A stretch of DNA of 64,000 bases from Butyrivibrio sp. CB08 (GTDB taxonomy: Bacteria; Bacillota; Clostridia; Lachnospirales; Lachnospiraceae): NCBI RefSeq assembly GCF_003625485.1, contig NZ_RAIR01000003.1, positions 308,722 to 372,721 on the forward strand, in the 5' to 3' direction. The stretch's first letter is position 1, and every line of letters begins with the position of its first letter. The position numbers and the translations under genes were made by a program. Below are positions 8,304 through 17,443 of the stretch, piece after piece. Under the pieces are notes generated by a model that ran no database searches, was not told the origin of the DNA, and was given only the letters and a program-made list of their open reading frames with translations.

Positions 8304-8498
8304 AGGCATTCAGCGAATGCCGTGACCGAGATGGAGCGAAAGCGGAATCGAGGTTCGCTTAGTTCATGCCCCGCGCTAGCAAGCGAAATCGAAGATTTCG
8401 CTTGCGTGTGCGGCTCATTATAAACATTCCACTTCTGTCATCCGATATATATAATGAAATCTGTAACTGTGCCTTTTTACAACACAAGGAGGTGTTTT
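8304..8498. other. Hairpin-rich untranslated spacer
   Basis: Contains GCATTC/GAATGC (8305-8319) and a perfect 12-bp hairpin GCAAGCGAAATC/GATTTCGCTTGC with GAA loop (8379-8405). No coding frame is convincing. The strong Shine-Dalgarno AAGGAGG at 8486-8492 belongs to the next gene. Confidence 0.5.
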
Positions 8499-9533
8499 AT
8501 GCGGATACAGCAAAATTTAGGGATGCAGGATATTTCAATACAGGATCAGTATAGTACTGGCTCTATAACTAAATCCCAAAATGGAAATAAGAATAGTACA
8601 ACTATTTCAGCGGCAAATCTAACGGGAGATAGTTTAATTGCGCAACGTCAGGGCCTTGCAAAAAAGCAGGCTCTTAAAGTCGTTTCTGATGCCTTTGGCG
8701 GAGAAAAGAAACTGGATGCTCAGATGCAGTCTATTAAAGATGAGATAAAGCGCCTACAGGACGAAATCAATGAAAAGACTGCGAACACTATGGAGAATGA
8801 CGCCAAGTTAAAAGAACTTCAAGAAGAATATGGTATTGATCCCGATAGTGAAGAAAGCAAGGAATTGTCAAAGCTTGCGTTTAAGATGAATAACTCTAAA
8901 GACGGATTATCTGATGAAGAGATCAGCAAAATGTCGGAGTATCAGCAGAAGGCACTTTACTATGTGGCTGCAAACCAGCAGAACTCTCTTGATATAGATA
9001 GGGCAAAAGCCCAGCAGATGGGCAACGTTCAGGGCTATTCTGATATGAAGCGCGAGCGTCTAAAATCTCAGGATATGCTTAAAGCCCAGGATGCTGCTGA
9101 GGACATTATGGAAGCAGCAAATGGTGAGGCGATAGCTCTTTTGACGCAGGAAGCTGTTGAGCATGTGGACGAAGAGCAGAAGGAACGCGAAGAAGAGGCA
9201 AAAGAGGCAGCCGAAAAGAAGAAAGAAGAGAAGAAGGAAGAAGCAAAGAAACTGGAAAAAGAGGCTATGCAGCAGGAAATGATAGAGAATATCAAGGAAC
9301 ACGCTGCTGAGAGCCAGAGGACCAGTGCTGACACAAAGCGTGCCATAGCAAGAAGAGAACGTGCGGAGGCTGATAGGATGGATACCGAAGATATCCAGAA
9401 GACTATTATTTCAGATGGTGCATCTATGGAAGATACTCAAAATACAGTTAATTCTGAGATAACCAACATCCTTAACAGGCTCAGTCTCTTGTCTAATGAT
9501 GTTAAGGGAAGTACAATTGATAATCAGATATAG
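8499..9533 (+). CDS. Coiled-coil protein of unknown function
   Basis: The ATG at 8499, 6 bp after AAGGAGG, is preferred over the upstream in-frame ATG at 8454, which has no ribosome-binding site. The ~344-residue product has no signal peptide or membrane helix. A polar Gln/Ser/Thr-rich N-terminus (about 1-45) is followed by heptad-like helices (about 65-105). A very charged Glu/Lys/Ala segment (about 225-265) looks like one long helix, and the tail is polar. It is probably a cytosolic or structural filament-like protein. I do not recognise a family. It is followed closely by a lipoprotein gene, which may share its transcript. Confidence 0.75.
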   Translation: MRIQQNLGMQDISIQDQYSTGSITKSQNGNKNSTTISAANLTGDSLIAQRQGLAKKQALKVVSDAFGGEKKLDAQMQSIKDEIKRLQDEINEKTANTMENDAKLKELQEEYGIDPDSEESKELSKLAFKMNNSKDGLSDEEISKMSEYQQKALYYVAANQQNSLDIDRAKAQQMGNVQGYSDMKRERLKSQDMLKAQDAAEDIMEAANGEAIALLTQEAVEHVDEEQKEREEEAKEAAEKKKEEKKEEAKKLEKEAMQQEMIENIKEHAAESQRTSADTKRAIARRERAEADRMDTEDIQKTIISDGASMEDTQNTVNSEITNILNRLSLLSNDVKGSTIDNQI

Positions 9534-9577
9534 ATAATTTGAGAGAATAAACAGACGAGGCGTAGGAGGATAGATAA

Positions 9578-10495
9578 TTGATAAAAAGAAATTGGGGCAT
9601 AGTGGTAGCGATAGCTATGTGTATGTCTCTTGTAGCTTGCGGAAAGACTAATGAACCAGAAATAAGTGATTCGGTTGTGGCAGAAGTTTCTGTTGAGACT
9701 GAGGCTGAAGCTGTTACCGAGCAGAAAAATGATGCAGGTACTGAACAAAAAGAAGACAAAGCGGATAATGCTGATCAGAAAAATATAGAGACCAAAAAGC
9801 CAGAAACTGACAAGCAAGAGACGGAAAAAACCGACGATCAAAGCGCTCCACAGAAGGATGCAGACAAGTCAGAGGCTGAGAATACAGTAAAAGAAGAAGC
9901 ACAGGCACAAGCAGAGCCACAGCCTCAGGTGACTCAGGTGGTAAGTCAGCAACCAGCAGGTTATGGCAGGATTCTTTTTTGTGGTGATTCCAGAACTGTA
10001 GACATGTTCTCAGAGTCATTATCAGAGATAAGAAATGAAGTACATGATGGAATTACCGTGTACTGTAAAGACGAATGCGGGAGCACATACATGGTGAATG
10101 CCGTCGAAGAATATGGCGTAGATAATTTTGATACGCTGGTATCCTGGATGGGATGTAACAACTATGGAGACTTTAGCAAGTATGGACCATATTATGACCA
10201 GTTACTTGCACAGGGAAAGAAACTGGTTTTGTGTACGGTAGGACCAACAGTTGATGAGTATCTTTCTGAAGAGTTTACTAAGAAAAACTATACAAATGCA
10301 AGACAGATCACCTACAATGATTCTCTTAGAGCATGGGCAAATGGGAAAGATGTTAAGATAATCGATCTTTACTCATATATTTATGATGCTATGTATGATT
10401 CCGGAGATATCATAATTAGTCCAACCGATGGTATTCATTACTATCCACAGCCAAACAATCAGTTATGGCAATACATTGTCTCAAATCTGAAATAA
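9578..10495 (+). CDS. SGNH/GDSL-hydrolase-like lipoprotein
   Basis: The start is a TTG (9578) behind AGGAGG; no ATG precedes the signal peptide. The 305-residue product has a lipobox (LVACG, Cys21), then a ~95-residue low-complexity Glu/Lys/Gln/Ala linker that could span the cell wall. A compact C-terminal domain follows. It has block I GDSRT at about residues 137-141, an Asn-containing GCNNYGD near 190, and PTDGIHYYP near 289 that supplies the Asp-x-x-His pair of SGNH hydrolases. The likely role is a surface esterase, perhaps acting on O-acetyl or other acyl groups of glycans; the substrate is unknown. Transcription should stop at the hairpin right after the stop codon. Confidence 0.82.
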   Translation: MIKRNWGIVVAIAMCMSLVACGKTNEPEISDSVVAEVSVETEAEAVTEQKNDAGTEQKEDKADNADQKNIETKKPETDKQETEKTDDQSAPQKDADKSEAENTVKEEAQAQAEPQPQVTQVVSQQPAGYGRILFCGDSRTVDMFSESLSEIRNEVHDGITVYCKDECGSTYMVNAVEEYGVDNFDTLVSWMGCNNYGDFSKYGPYYDQLLAQGKKLVLCTVGPTVDEYLSEEFTKKNYTNARQITYNDSLRAWANGKDVKIIDLYSYIYDAMYDSGDIIISPTDGIHYYPQPNNQLWQYIVSNLK

Positions 10496-10498
10496 GAA

Positions 10499-10531
10499 AA
10501 AGGGTTTCAAGCCTTGAGCTTGGAACCCTTT
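10499..10531. terminator. Bidirectional terminator between convergent genes
   Basis: AAAGGGTT/AACCCTTT with an inner CAAGC/GCTTG and a 5-nt loop. On the minus strand the stem is followed by a TTTTTCTT run, so it is strongest for the minus-strand peptide gene, and it also lies directly behind the plus-strand lipoprotein stop. Confidence 0.8.
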
Positions 10532-10553
10532 AATAATTTAATAAGTAATTCTT

Positions 10554-10787
10554 TTATCCTAAATACTGCCAGCCTCTGCTACATTCGCAGGCTGGATTTG
10601 TGCACTTAACTGCGGGACGATTGCCGTAGTAATGTCCGTCGGAGTTCATGGGGAATCCGCACTTGGGACACATCTTTCTTGTGACAATTCCTTCACCTTC
10701 TATGTACTTATCAGGAAGAACGTTAGATCCTCCACTTACGTTCTCAAGTTCATTGTCGTGCAAAAGCTCTTTCATATTATCAGCCAT
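10554..10787 (-). CDS. Double-glycine-leader Cys-rich peptide
   Basis: The start is the ATG whose complement is at 10785-10787, 8 bases behind a GGAGG; a longer frame exists but lacks this signal. The 77-residue product begins with a typical double-glycine leader: Met-Lys-Glu-Leu-Leu, then ELENVSGG ending at Gly20. Such leaders are cut by C39-peptidase ABC exporters. The ~57-residue remainder has five cysteines in a CPKC...CxxxxCxC arrangement, which looks like a zinc ribbon or a disulfide/modification scaffold. Family knowledge suggests an exported bacteriocin-like or signalling peptide. No exporter or modification enzyme is adjacent, so function and processing are inferred only. Confidence 0.7.
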   Translation of the reverse strand: MADNMKELLHDNELENVSGGSNVLPDKYIEGEGIVTRKMCPKCGFPMNSDGHYYGNRPAVKCTNPACECSRGWQYLG

Positions 10788-10998
10788 AATAAAATCCTCC
10801 AATTCATTTAGAAGTGACGTGGTCAACTTCCTTACTATTATTTTATACGAACAACGAACAAAAAAGGCATTAAAAAATCATAAAAAACATCAATTTTCTG
10901 AATATTTATTCAATTTTTGATAGAACAAATAAACGTTAATACGATATAATTAATCCGAAAAAGTTTCGTTTTTCTTATGAGTGGGAGAAAAATAATAT

Positions 10999-12351
10999 AT
11001 GGATTATTCAATTGTCGTTGTAGACGATGATTCCTTGATTCTTGAGAATGTCAGGATGCTCCTTTCCCAGGAGAGTATGCATGTCACATGCATCGACTCG
11101 GGAGAGAGGCTTCTTAAATATGTAGAAAGCCATACACCTGATCTGATCCTTCTGGACATCATGATGCCAGAGATGGATGGCTTTGATACTTATATTGCCC
11201 TTAAAAAGTTTGAGGACCACACAGGGCGCAGGCACATTCCGGTTATATTTATGTCTGGAGATGAGACCAGCGACTCCGAAGAGATGAGCCTTGTGATGGG
11301 GGCATCTGACTATATCACCAAGCCCTTCAACAAAGATATCCTGATAAGACGAATTGAACATACAGTAAAGAACAGCAAGACTATAGAGAACCTGACAGAA
11401 GAGGCTACTCTGGACAGACTGACAGGCTTTCTTAATAAGACCAAGGGAACAGACAGGGTGTCCAAGCTCTGCAAAAGAAAGATTGGCTCCCTGATGATCT
11501 TTGACCTGGACAGCTTTAAGCTGGTAAACGATCTCTTTGGACATGAGATGGGAGACAACATCCTTAAAACCTTTGCTGATGTGGTAAGGCACAACACACG
11601 AGAAACAGACACTCTGTGCAGGATCGGCGGCGATGAGTTCATGGCTTTTTTTGAGGACCTGACAGACCAGAGCGTTGTGGCATCCCTGTCAAAGAGACTC
11701 AACAATCAGCTGATGGCTGAGGCAAACAGGCTTATGGGCGAGGACCATGGCATTCCCCTTGGAGTATCCATGGGTGTCGTGATGATCCCTGATGATGGAA
11801 GGGACTACGAGGCGCTGTTTGCGCTGGCTGACAGTGAGCTGTACAAAGTCAAGCAGAATGGCAAGCACGGCTTTTCCATCCACAGAGAAGAGACAGCTGC
11901 AGATCAGGATGGCGAGGAGGATGCCCTTAGTAAGCTTGATCGCATAGAGAGGATCCTTGAAGAGCGTAACGACAAGGAAGGCGCACTTATCCTGGGAAAA
12001 GACTCTTTTACCGTGGCATACAGATTTGTAATGCGCCTGTACAGAAGATACGGAGGCTCAGCAGCGCTGCTTCTGTTTGATCTCCATCCCCAAAATGACG
12101 ATGACTACAATTACCTTATAGAAGTGGTTCAGTCTTTCTGTGGAATTTTGGAAAAGACACTTCGAATGAGTGACATTGTAATGCAAAACAGCTCACATAG
12201 CTTCTTTATCCTGGTGACTGAGTGCACTGAACCTGAGGTTGAAAGTGCGATCCGAAGGATACTGGAAGCCTATGAGGAAGTTCAATACAACGAGAAAGTA
12301 AAGGTAGAGTACGTATTTAAATATTCAGCGAAGACTCGCAAGAAAAAATAG
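10999..12351 (+). CDS. Response regulator with GGDEF (diguanylate cyclase) domain
   Basis: A 450-residue cytosolic protein. Residues 1-125 form a receiver domain with acidic pocket D9-D11, phospho-acceptor Asp53 (LLLDIMMPEMDG) and a conserved KPF. Residues ~135-300 are a GGDEF domain. The catalytic GGDEF is at 210-214, with an RETD inhibitory-site motif five residues before it, so c-di-GMP synthesis with product inhibition is expected. The C-terminal ~130 residues resemble a second, degenerate GGDEF fold (LLLFDL, then LRMSDIVMQNSSHSFFIL) without active-site residues. The next gene, a LuxR-type regulator, starts two bases after this stop, so the two proteins are co-expressed. No cognate kinase is adjacent. 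Confidence 0.93.
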   Translation: MDYSIVVVDDDSLILENVRMLLSQESMHVTCIDSGERLLKYVESHTPDLILLDIMMPEMDGFDTYIALKKFEDHTGRRHIPVIFMSGDETSDSEEMSLVMGASDYITKPFNKDILIRRIEHTVKNSKTIENLTEEATLDRLTGFLNKTKGTDRVSKLCKRKIGSLMIFDLDSFKLVNDLFGHEMGDNILKTFADVVRHNTRETDTLCRIGGDEFMAFFEDLTDQSVVASLSKRLNNQLMAEANRLMGEDHGIPLGVSMGVVMIPDDGRDYEALFALADSELYKVKQNGKHGFSIHREETAADQDGEEDALSKLDRIERILEERNDKEGALILGKDSFTVAYRFVMRLYRRYGGSAALLLFDLHPQNDDDYNYLIEVVQSFCGILEKTLRMSDIVMQNSSHSFFILVTECTEPEVESAIRRILEAYEEVQYNEKVKVEYVFKYSAKTRKKK

Positions 12352-12353
12352 TT

Positions 12354-14804
12354 ATGAGTAAAGTAACCAAGTTAAATGTGGAGTATTTCTCCGACTCCCT
12401 TAAGGACAAACTTGAGGAAATCAGTAATTTCCCATGTACACTTATAGAAGCGGCTTCTGGTTTTGGCAAGACCACAGCTGTTAACTTCTTTTTGTCCAAA
12501 AAGGTGGAGGAAGGCTGCAGGGTACTGACTTACAGATTCCTTCCTGAGAACTCCATGGAGACATCCTGGTTTGAACTGTCTGAAGTACTTGGTGAGCTTG
12601 GGTCTGCTGATATTACGAAGATCAGGTCGGTAGGAATACCGGGAGAGGATTCACTTCCGGACATTCGTCGCATAATCCACGATTACAAAGGTGATGCTCG
12701 GGAGACTTATCTTTTCATGGACGACTACCAGGAGTGGAAGTGCGACTATGCAGTAGAGATAATAGGAATCCTGTCCACACACCAGGCTGACAATCTTCAT
12801 ATAATAATCGCGTCGCACCCCTTCAACGGGGACCAGCGCACCAAGCTTATTCCTTCTAATAGAATGTATCAACTCAATGAATACGATCTTGTCTTTAGCA
12901 GAGATGACATCCGCGCATATTATAAGAAAGCGGGCATAAATGCTACTGAGAGCCAGATCGATGAAGTCATGGAATTGACCGGGGGTTGGATCATGGCTAT
13001 CTACCTGCAATTGGGCACCTTTGTAAAAAGAGGGGGATTCATCCATGCAGGCTTGAGCGTCCTTATGAAAAAAGCTGTCTGGAACAACCTGGAATCCGAA
13101 CAAAAAGAAACTCTACTAAAGCTGTCGGTTCTACCGAGTTTTAATTTAAAACAGGCTGCCACCATATCTGGCAAGCCAAAGAGTGTTTTGGAAAAGAGCT
13201 TTCGTGAGAAACGCTACTTTATCCAGTATTCTCCACAGGAAGGCAGATACTACCTTCATACCCAGCTAAAACTCTTTTTAAACAGCCAGTTTGAGCTGCT
13301 TTCAGATGATGAGAAAAAAGAAGTCTACCATACTGCAGGACAGATCAGCTGGGAGGCGGGAGATCACAAAAGAGCAATCAGATTTTTGTATCTGTCTGGA
13401 CAATGGGATAAGATATACGAGCTTCCGCTCGATATACATGACTTTGCCTCTGTCAATGAGGACTATGTTGTTCCGATGATCGTCGATATTATGGAACACT
13501 CCGACAGGGAACTTATGTATAAATACCCCATGGTTCCTATCTGCATGATGTTCGTGGTGTTTATGATGGGAGAGAATGATATAGTCATGCGGTTTTCTCC
13601 TATGCTGCGCGAGAATATCGCAAAGAGCGATCTTTCTGATAAGGAAAAGGATGTCCTTCAGGGAGAAATGGAGCTGATGCTGTCATTTCTTTTGTTCAAT
13701 AAGCTGGATGCCATCACTGTCCACCACAAAAGAGCATGGAAACTGATGAAGGGCCCTTCAAAGCTGTTCAATCCTAGGTGCTCCTGGGCCTTTGGAAGCC
13801 CTTCGGTGCTCTATCTGTACTGGCGTGAAAGCGGGAAGCTCTCTGAAGAACTTACCCAGCTTGATGACTGTATGGCAGTGTACACAAAGCTCTCAGGAAA
13901 CAATGGTATCGGCGGTGATATCATTATGCGTGCTGAAGCAGACCTTAACAGCGGTAATTATGAAAAAGCCGAGATCGGAGCGTATAAAGCTCTCTTTGAG
14001 GCCGAGAGTAATGGTCAGACTGCAGTTGAGGTATGCGGAGCGCTGGTTCTTGCCAGAGTCGCTCTGCTGACCGGTAAAGAGGAACTGTTTAAGGAGGCTG
14101 AGACCAGGCTTAAGCTGTTATCCAGCATAGACATTGAGGATCTTAGCCGTTACACCTATGATATGGCGGACGGTTTTATTGGAAGCATCTGTGATGATTA
14201 TGGTAGAATCAGGCCCTGGCTCTGTGACGGTAAAATAGATGCAGGCCATCTGACTGCCATCACAATGCCTTTTGCATACATTATCTATGGAAGATATCTT
14301 TTGGAGAAAAAAGATTACACAAGGCTTCTGGGTGCATCAAATAGAGCTATGAGCCTTTCTTCAGTATTCCCAAATCTGCTTCCGATGCTGTACACAAGAA
14401 TATACTGCGCTGCAGCGCATGAAGCACTGGGAAATACAAAAGAATCCATGCTGGAGCTCAAGACAGCTCTTGAGATGGGCCTTCCTGATAAAGTATATCT
14501 GCCCTTTGCGGAGAACTACCATTCTATTAAGAAGATAATGGCAAGATTCAAGATGGAGCAGCAGGACAGGGATATGATAGAGAAGATGGCAAAAGACCTT
14601 GAGGCGGGCCTTGAAACTATCTCTGTTGGCGGACCAAGACTAACGGACAGGGAAAAGGAAGTTTTAGAGCTCATTAAGCAGGGCCTTACCAATGGTGAGA
14701 TCGCAAAAGAGCAGATGGTTTCCCTTTCAACTGTGAAAAAGCAGGTAAGCTCCATCCTTCTAAAATTTGGTCTTGCAAGTAGAGAACAATTAAAGAATTA
14801 TTAA
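12354..14804 (+). CDS. Large LuxR/MalT-like ATP-dependent transcriptional regulator
   Basis: An 816-residue regulator of the STAND/LAL type. The P-loop AASGFGKTT is at about residues 33-41, with a Walker B-like LFMDDYQEW near 120. A long helical TPR-like region fills the middle. A C-terminal LuxR winged-turn-helix (LTDREKEVLELIKQGLTNGEIA...) occupies about 750-816. Proteins of this kind bind ATP and an inducer, oligomerise and activate promoters. The tight coupling to the REC-GGDEF gene suggests a shared signal. The next gene downstream, separated by a terminator, encodes a surface protein and is a candidate target. The inducer is not evident. Confidence 0.9.
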   Translation: MSKVTKLNVEYFSDSLKDKLEEISNFPCTLIEAASGFGKTTAVNFFLSKKVEEGCRVLTYRFLPENSMETSWFELSEVLGELGSADITKIRSVGIPGEDSLPDIRRIIHDYKGDARETYLFMDDYQEWKCDYAVEIIGILSTHQADNLHIIIASHPFNGDQRTKLIPSNRMYQLNEYDLVFSRDDIRAYYKKAGINATESQIDEVMELTGGWIMAIYLQLGTFVKRGGFIHAGLSVLMKKAVWNNLESEQKETLLKLSVLPSFNLKQAATISGKPKSVLEKSFREKRYFIQYSPQEGRYYLHTQLKLFLNSQFELLSDDEKKEVYHTAGQISWEAGDHKRAIRFLYLSGQWDKIYELPLDIHDFASVNEDYVVPMIVDIMEHSDRELMYKYPMVPICMMFVVFMMGENDIVMRFSPMLRENIAKSDLSDKEKDVLQGEMELMLSFLLFNKLDAITVHHKRAWKLMKGPSKLFNPRCSWAFGSPSVLYLYWRESGKLSEELTQLDDCMAVYTKLSGNNGIGGDIIMRAEADLNSGNYEKAEIGAYKALFEAESNGQTAVEVCGALVLARVALLTGKEELFKEAETRLKLLSSIDIEDLSRYTYDMADGFIGSICDDYGRIRPWLCDGKIDAGHLTAITMPFAYIIYGRYLLEKKDYTRLLGASNRAMSLSSVFPNLLPMLYTRIYCAAAHEALGNTKESMLELKTALEMGLPDKVYLPFAENYHSIKKIMARFKMEQQDRDMIEKMAKDLEAGLETISVGGPRLTDREKEVLELIKQGLTNGEIAKEQMVSLSTVKKQVSSILLKFGLASREQLKNY

Positions 14805-14899
14805 GAAATTATAAAAAATGGCCACATTAATGACCACTGACCCATATAGATATTAATGCATTCCCGTTAACATTTTATATAGGGAACGCCCGAAGTATC

Positions 14900-14939
14900 A
14901 AGCCCGAACAAAGAATAACTTTGTTTGGGCTTATTTTTT
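14900..14939 (+). terminator. Rho-independent terminator after the LuxR-like gene
   Basis: AAGCCCGAACAAAG/CTTTGTTTGGGCTT with a 5-nt loop (one G-T pair), followed by ATTTTTT. Confidence 0.88.
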
Positions 14940-14999
14940 GGCCTCTTCCCTGAGAGAACCATAAATTTATTTCTTATGAGACAAACGGAGGGATGTGTA

Positions 15000-17213
15000 A
15001 TGAGTAACAAGATGCTTACAAAACGTCTGCTGGCAGCGGGAATGTCAGTAGCAATGTCTGCAACATTGTTTGCAACAAATTCGATCACAATTTTCGCTGA
15101 AGAAGGCGAAGCGCCGGTGGAGGCTATTGCTGCACCTGCAGATTCTTCAGGTGAGCCTGCAGAATTTAGCTTCCCAGAGCCTGTTCAGTCCAGCGACATT
15201 GTAATTGAAGAGAAGGAAAACTGTATTGTTGTAACTACAACTAATACTACTGAATTCTATAATTCTGATATGAACAGCGAGATTGATGGCGAGCAGGCAG
15301 ATTATTATCTTCCTGTTGATGCTGAAGATACAGCTGGACAGACATTGGATTATACGGATACTTATACTCAGGATTTAGGTGTAACTGAGGTTTCTACAGT
15401 CCTTAAGGATTCAAATGGCGATTTCGTTACAGTTCCTAATGAGGACGGCGAAGAAGTAATGCTTAAGCTTGACGAAGATTTTGATATTGATGAGGTTGAG
15501 CCAGTTCTTGTAGTTGAGAATAATGATGGAGAACTTGAAATAGTAGAAGATGAAGAGAATGTTTTCTATGGTTATTTTGATGCAGATGGCAATTTTGTTG
15601 AGGATGAGAACGGAGAGGCTTACTTCTTAACAAGTAGTGATAATTATGAGCTTCTTGGAAGTGCTTATACAACAATAGTAGATGGTGAAAAGGTTATCCT
15701 TGACGAGGAGATCTATAAGGCTCTTAAGGGTGAGGATTCTATCTATTCAGCTGAGAAGCAGTATGACTATACTACTAGCCATTATGATCATCGGCAGCAC
15801 AAGTGGGTTGATGAGACTAATGCCTACTCAGCTGAAGATTTAGCTGAGAAAAGAGATGTAATTGAAGTTGATGATGAAAGATGGAATTATACATTAGCTA
15901 GAGATGATACAAGAACATACTTATACGAACCTGTTGAGTACTTTAAGGCTGTTGTAGGTTCTAAGATTGGCAACACTACATATGCTAGATTCTACTTTGT
16001 TGGAAACGATGGAAAGACATATTATAACGAAAAGGCTGTAAATGGAAGAGGTTTAAAGAAAGGCGATACTATTTCGCTTGATGACAGAAATAAAAATGAT
16101 TTTGTAACTTGGAACTCATCAACGTATGCGACAACAGAGACTGTTTATATCAGAGTTTTTGATAAAGACGGAAACCTGATGTTTGAATGTGATAAGACAG
16201 CCTATGATAACCTTAAGTCTGAGAACTTTGTAAAGGTTGCTGGTGAAAAGATTGCAGTAGAAGATAAGAAGGGAAATACTGTTCTTCTTGATGTAGATGA
16301 TTATACTGAGACATTCAGAGTAGATAAGACTGTCAATGTTACTAATGTATATTACTATACAGTACAGGATAAGTATGAGAAGGATCCTATGACTGTAGAC
16401 ATCGAGACAGAAGATAAGAACTATCAGCTTTCAGTTAATTTCTGGGAGAACAACCGTATCGGTGCACAGAGTGTTGAAGTAACAGATATGCATGATGGAA
16501 CATTTAATGTAAGAGTTAACTTTGCATACGCTGCATATAGATATGATTGGTACTGGAATGCATATGTACCTACCACTATGGAGGCATTTGAAGACTTTAC
16601 AGTAGCTGAAAGTGAATTTGGCCAGGATGGCACAGCAAAGTTGCAGATCAAGTATACTCCTTCTTTCGACGGAGTTGCTAAATACTATGTAAGAGAGGTA
16701 CTTTCTGCTACAGGTCTTAATGATCAGAGAGTAACTGGCGATCTTGTAAGAATTTCATTAGCTGAAGTGAGAGATGGTGATTTTGCTCAGTTTGGTGACT
16801 TGGTATTATTTGATGAAGAAATGCCTACTTACGTAGGTGGCGCTGAGACAGATTATCAACCAGGTTGGATTTGGCCAATTTATCCAGGCTTCAGATATAG
16901 TGTAAACCTTGGTGAGCCTGAGACAAAGACAACTAACAACGATCAGCCAGCTCCTCCAAGCGACAACAGATCATATCCACCTCGTGATCCTGATGCTGAC
17001 AGCCCAGTTATCTCACTTTTAGCAGCACCAGCAGCAGGCCAGGTACTTGGTGAGCAGAGACCACTTGCAGCTGATGGCGCAGCAGTTCTTGGCGCTAGCA
17101 GAGCACGCGGAACAGCTGATGAGACTACAGCTCCTATCGCAAGAGTACTTGTTATGGCAGCAGTAGCAGCTACAGCACTTTTCCTTACAAGAAAGAGAGA
17201 GGAAAACAACTAA
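15000..17213 (+). CDS. Large secreted surface protein with non-LPXTG C-terminal anchor
   Basis: I chose the ATG at 15000, behind ACGGAGGGATG, over the in-frame start at 14925, because the signal peptide (MSNKMLTKRLLAAG..., ending about Ala33 before EEGEAP) then sits at the N-terminus. The ~737-residue product is very acidic and rich in Asp, Glu, Tyr and Thr, with repeated beta-type segments. A Pro/Asp-rich linker leads to a C-terminal region with two VLG motifs (QVLGEQRP and AVLGASRA), a ~15-residue hydrophobic helix and a KRE tail. That layout is sorting-signal-like, but no LPXTG is present. The likely location is the wall or membrane surface. The function is unknown. Confidence 0.82.
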   Translation: MSNKMLTKRLLAAGMSVAMSATLFATNSITIFAEEGEAPVEAIAAPADSSGEPAEFSFPEPVQSSDIVIEEKENCIVVTTTNTTEFYNSDMNSEIDGEQADYYLPVDAEDTAGQTLDYTDTYTQDLGVTEVSTVLKDSNGDFVTVPNEDGEEVMLKLDEDFDIDEVEPVLVVENNDGELEIVEDEENVFYGYFDADGNFVEDENGEAYFLTSSDNYELLGSAYTTIVDGEKVILDEEIYKALKGEDSIYSAEKQYDYTTSHYDHRQHKWVDETNAYSAEDLAEKRDVIEVDDERWNYTLARDDTRTYLYEPVEYFKAVVGSKIGNTTYARFYFVGNDGKTYYNEKAVNGRGLKKGDTISLDDRNKNDFVTWNSSTYATTETVYIRVFDKDGNLMFECDKTAYDNLKSENFVKVAGEKIAVEDKKGNTVLLDVDDYTETFRVDKTVNVTNVYYYTVQDKYEKDPMTVDIETEDKNYQLSVNFWENNRIGAQSVEVTDMHDGTFNVRVNFAYAAYRYDWYWNAYVPTTMEAFEDFTVAESEFGQDGTAKLQIKYTPSFDGVAKYYVREVLSATGLNDQRVTGDLVRISLAEVRDGDFAQFGDLVLFDEEMPTYVGGAETDYQPGWIWPIYPGFRYSVNLGEPETKTTNNDQPAPPSDNRSYPPRDPDADSPVISLLAAPAAGQVLGEQRPLAADGAAVLGASRARGTADETTAPIARVLVMAAVAATALFLTRKREENN

Positions 17214-17274
17214 TATAGCGGGAGATCATGAGTAAAGCCAATCCTTTACGAATGATAAAATAATTTATGGTTAA

Positions 17275-17296
17275 GGCGGGACTTCAAAGTCCCGCC
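17275..17296 (+). terminator. Terminator-like hairpin after the surface-protein gene
   Basis: GGCGGGACTT/AAGTCCCGCC, a perfect 10-bp GC-rich stem with a minimal loop, followed by TTCTCT. Confidence 0.75.
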
Positions 17297-17315
17297 TTCT
17301 CTCGATTAATACGGA

Positions 17316-17368
17316 AATGTCTGTTTTTGACTTTGTTTGTTTATTACGCCAAAAACAGACATTCTTTT
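17316..17368 (+). terminator. Second terminator-like hairpin
   Basis: AATGTCTGTTTTTG (17316-17329) pairs perfectly with CAAAAACAGACATT (17350-17363) around a 20-nt loop and is followed by CTTTTTAT. It separates the surface-protein gene from the GH94 locus. With the preceding hairpin it forms a tandem terminator. Confidence 0.7.
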
Positions 17369-17443
17369 TATCTCCAGATTTTTTAAACTAAAAGCATAGA
17401 ACAAAAACCGTGCAAACTTTAGAGAAGATGATGGGGAGAAGAT

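Noticed and set aside
8366..8554. Short plus-strand ORF starting in the hairpin-rich spacer
   Set aside because: It runs through a perfect hairpin and into the coiled-coil gene in another frame, without a Shine-Dalgarno.
9060..9346. Antisense frames rich in Phe/Ser/Leu opposite the coiled-coil gene
   Set aside because: They are the reverse of a Glu/Lys-rich helix-coding stretch; such frames stay open by composition alone.
11008..11592. 194-codon open frame on the minus strand
   Set aside because: It lies wholly antisense to the REC-GGDEF gene, has no ribosome-binding site and encodes no recognisable motif.
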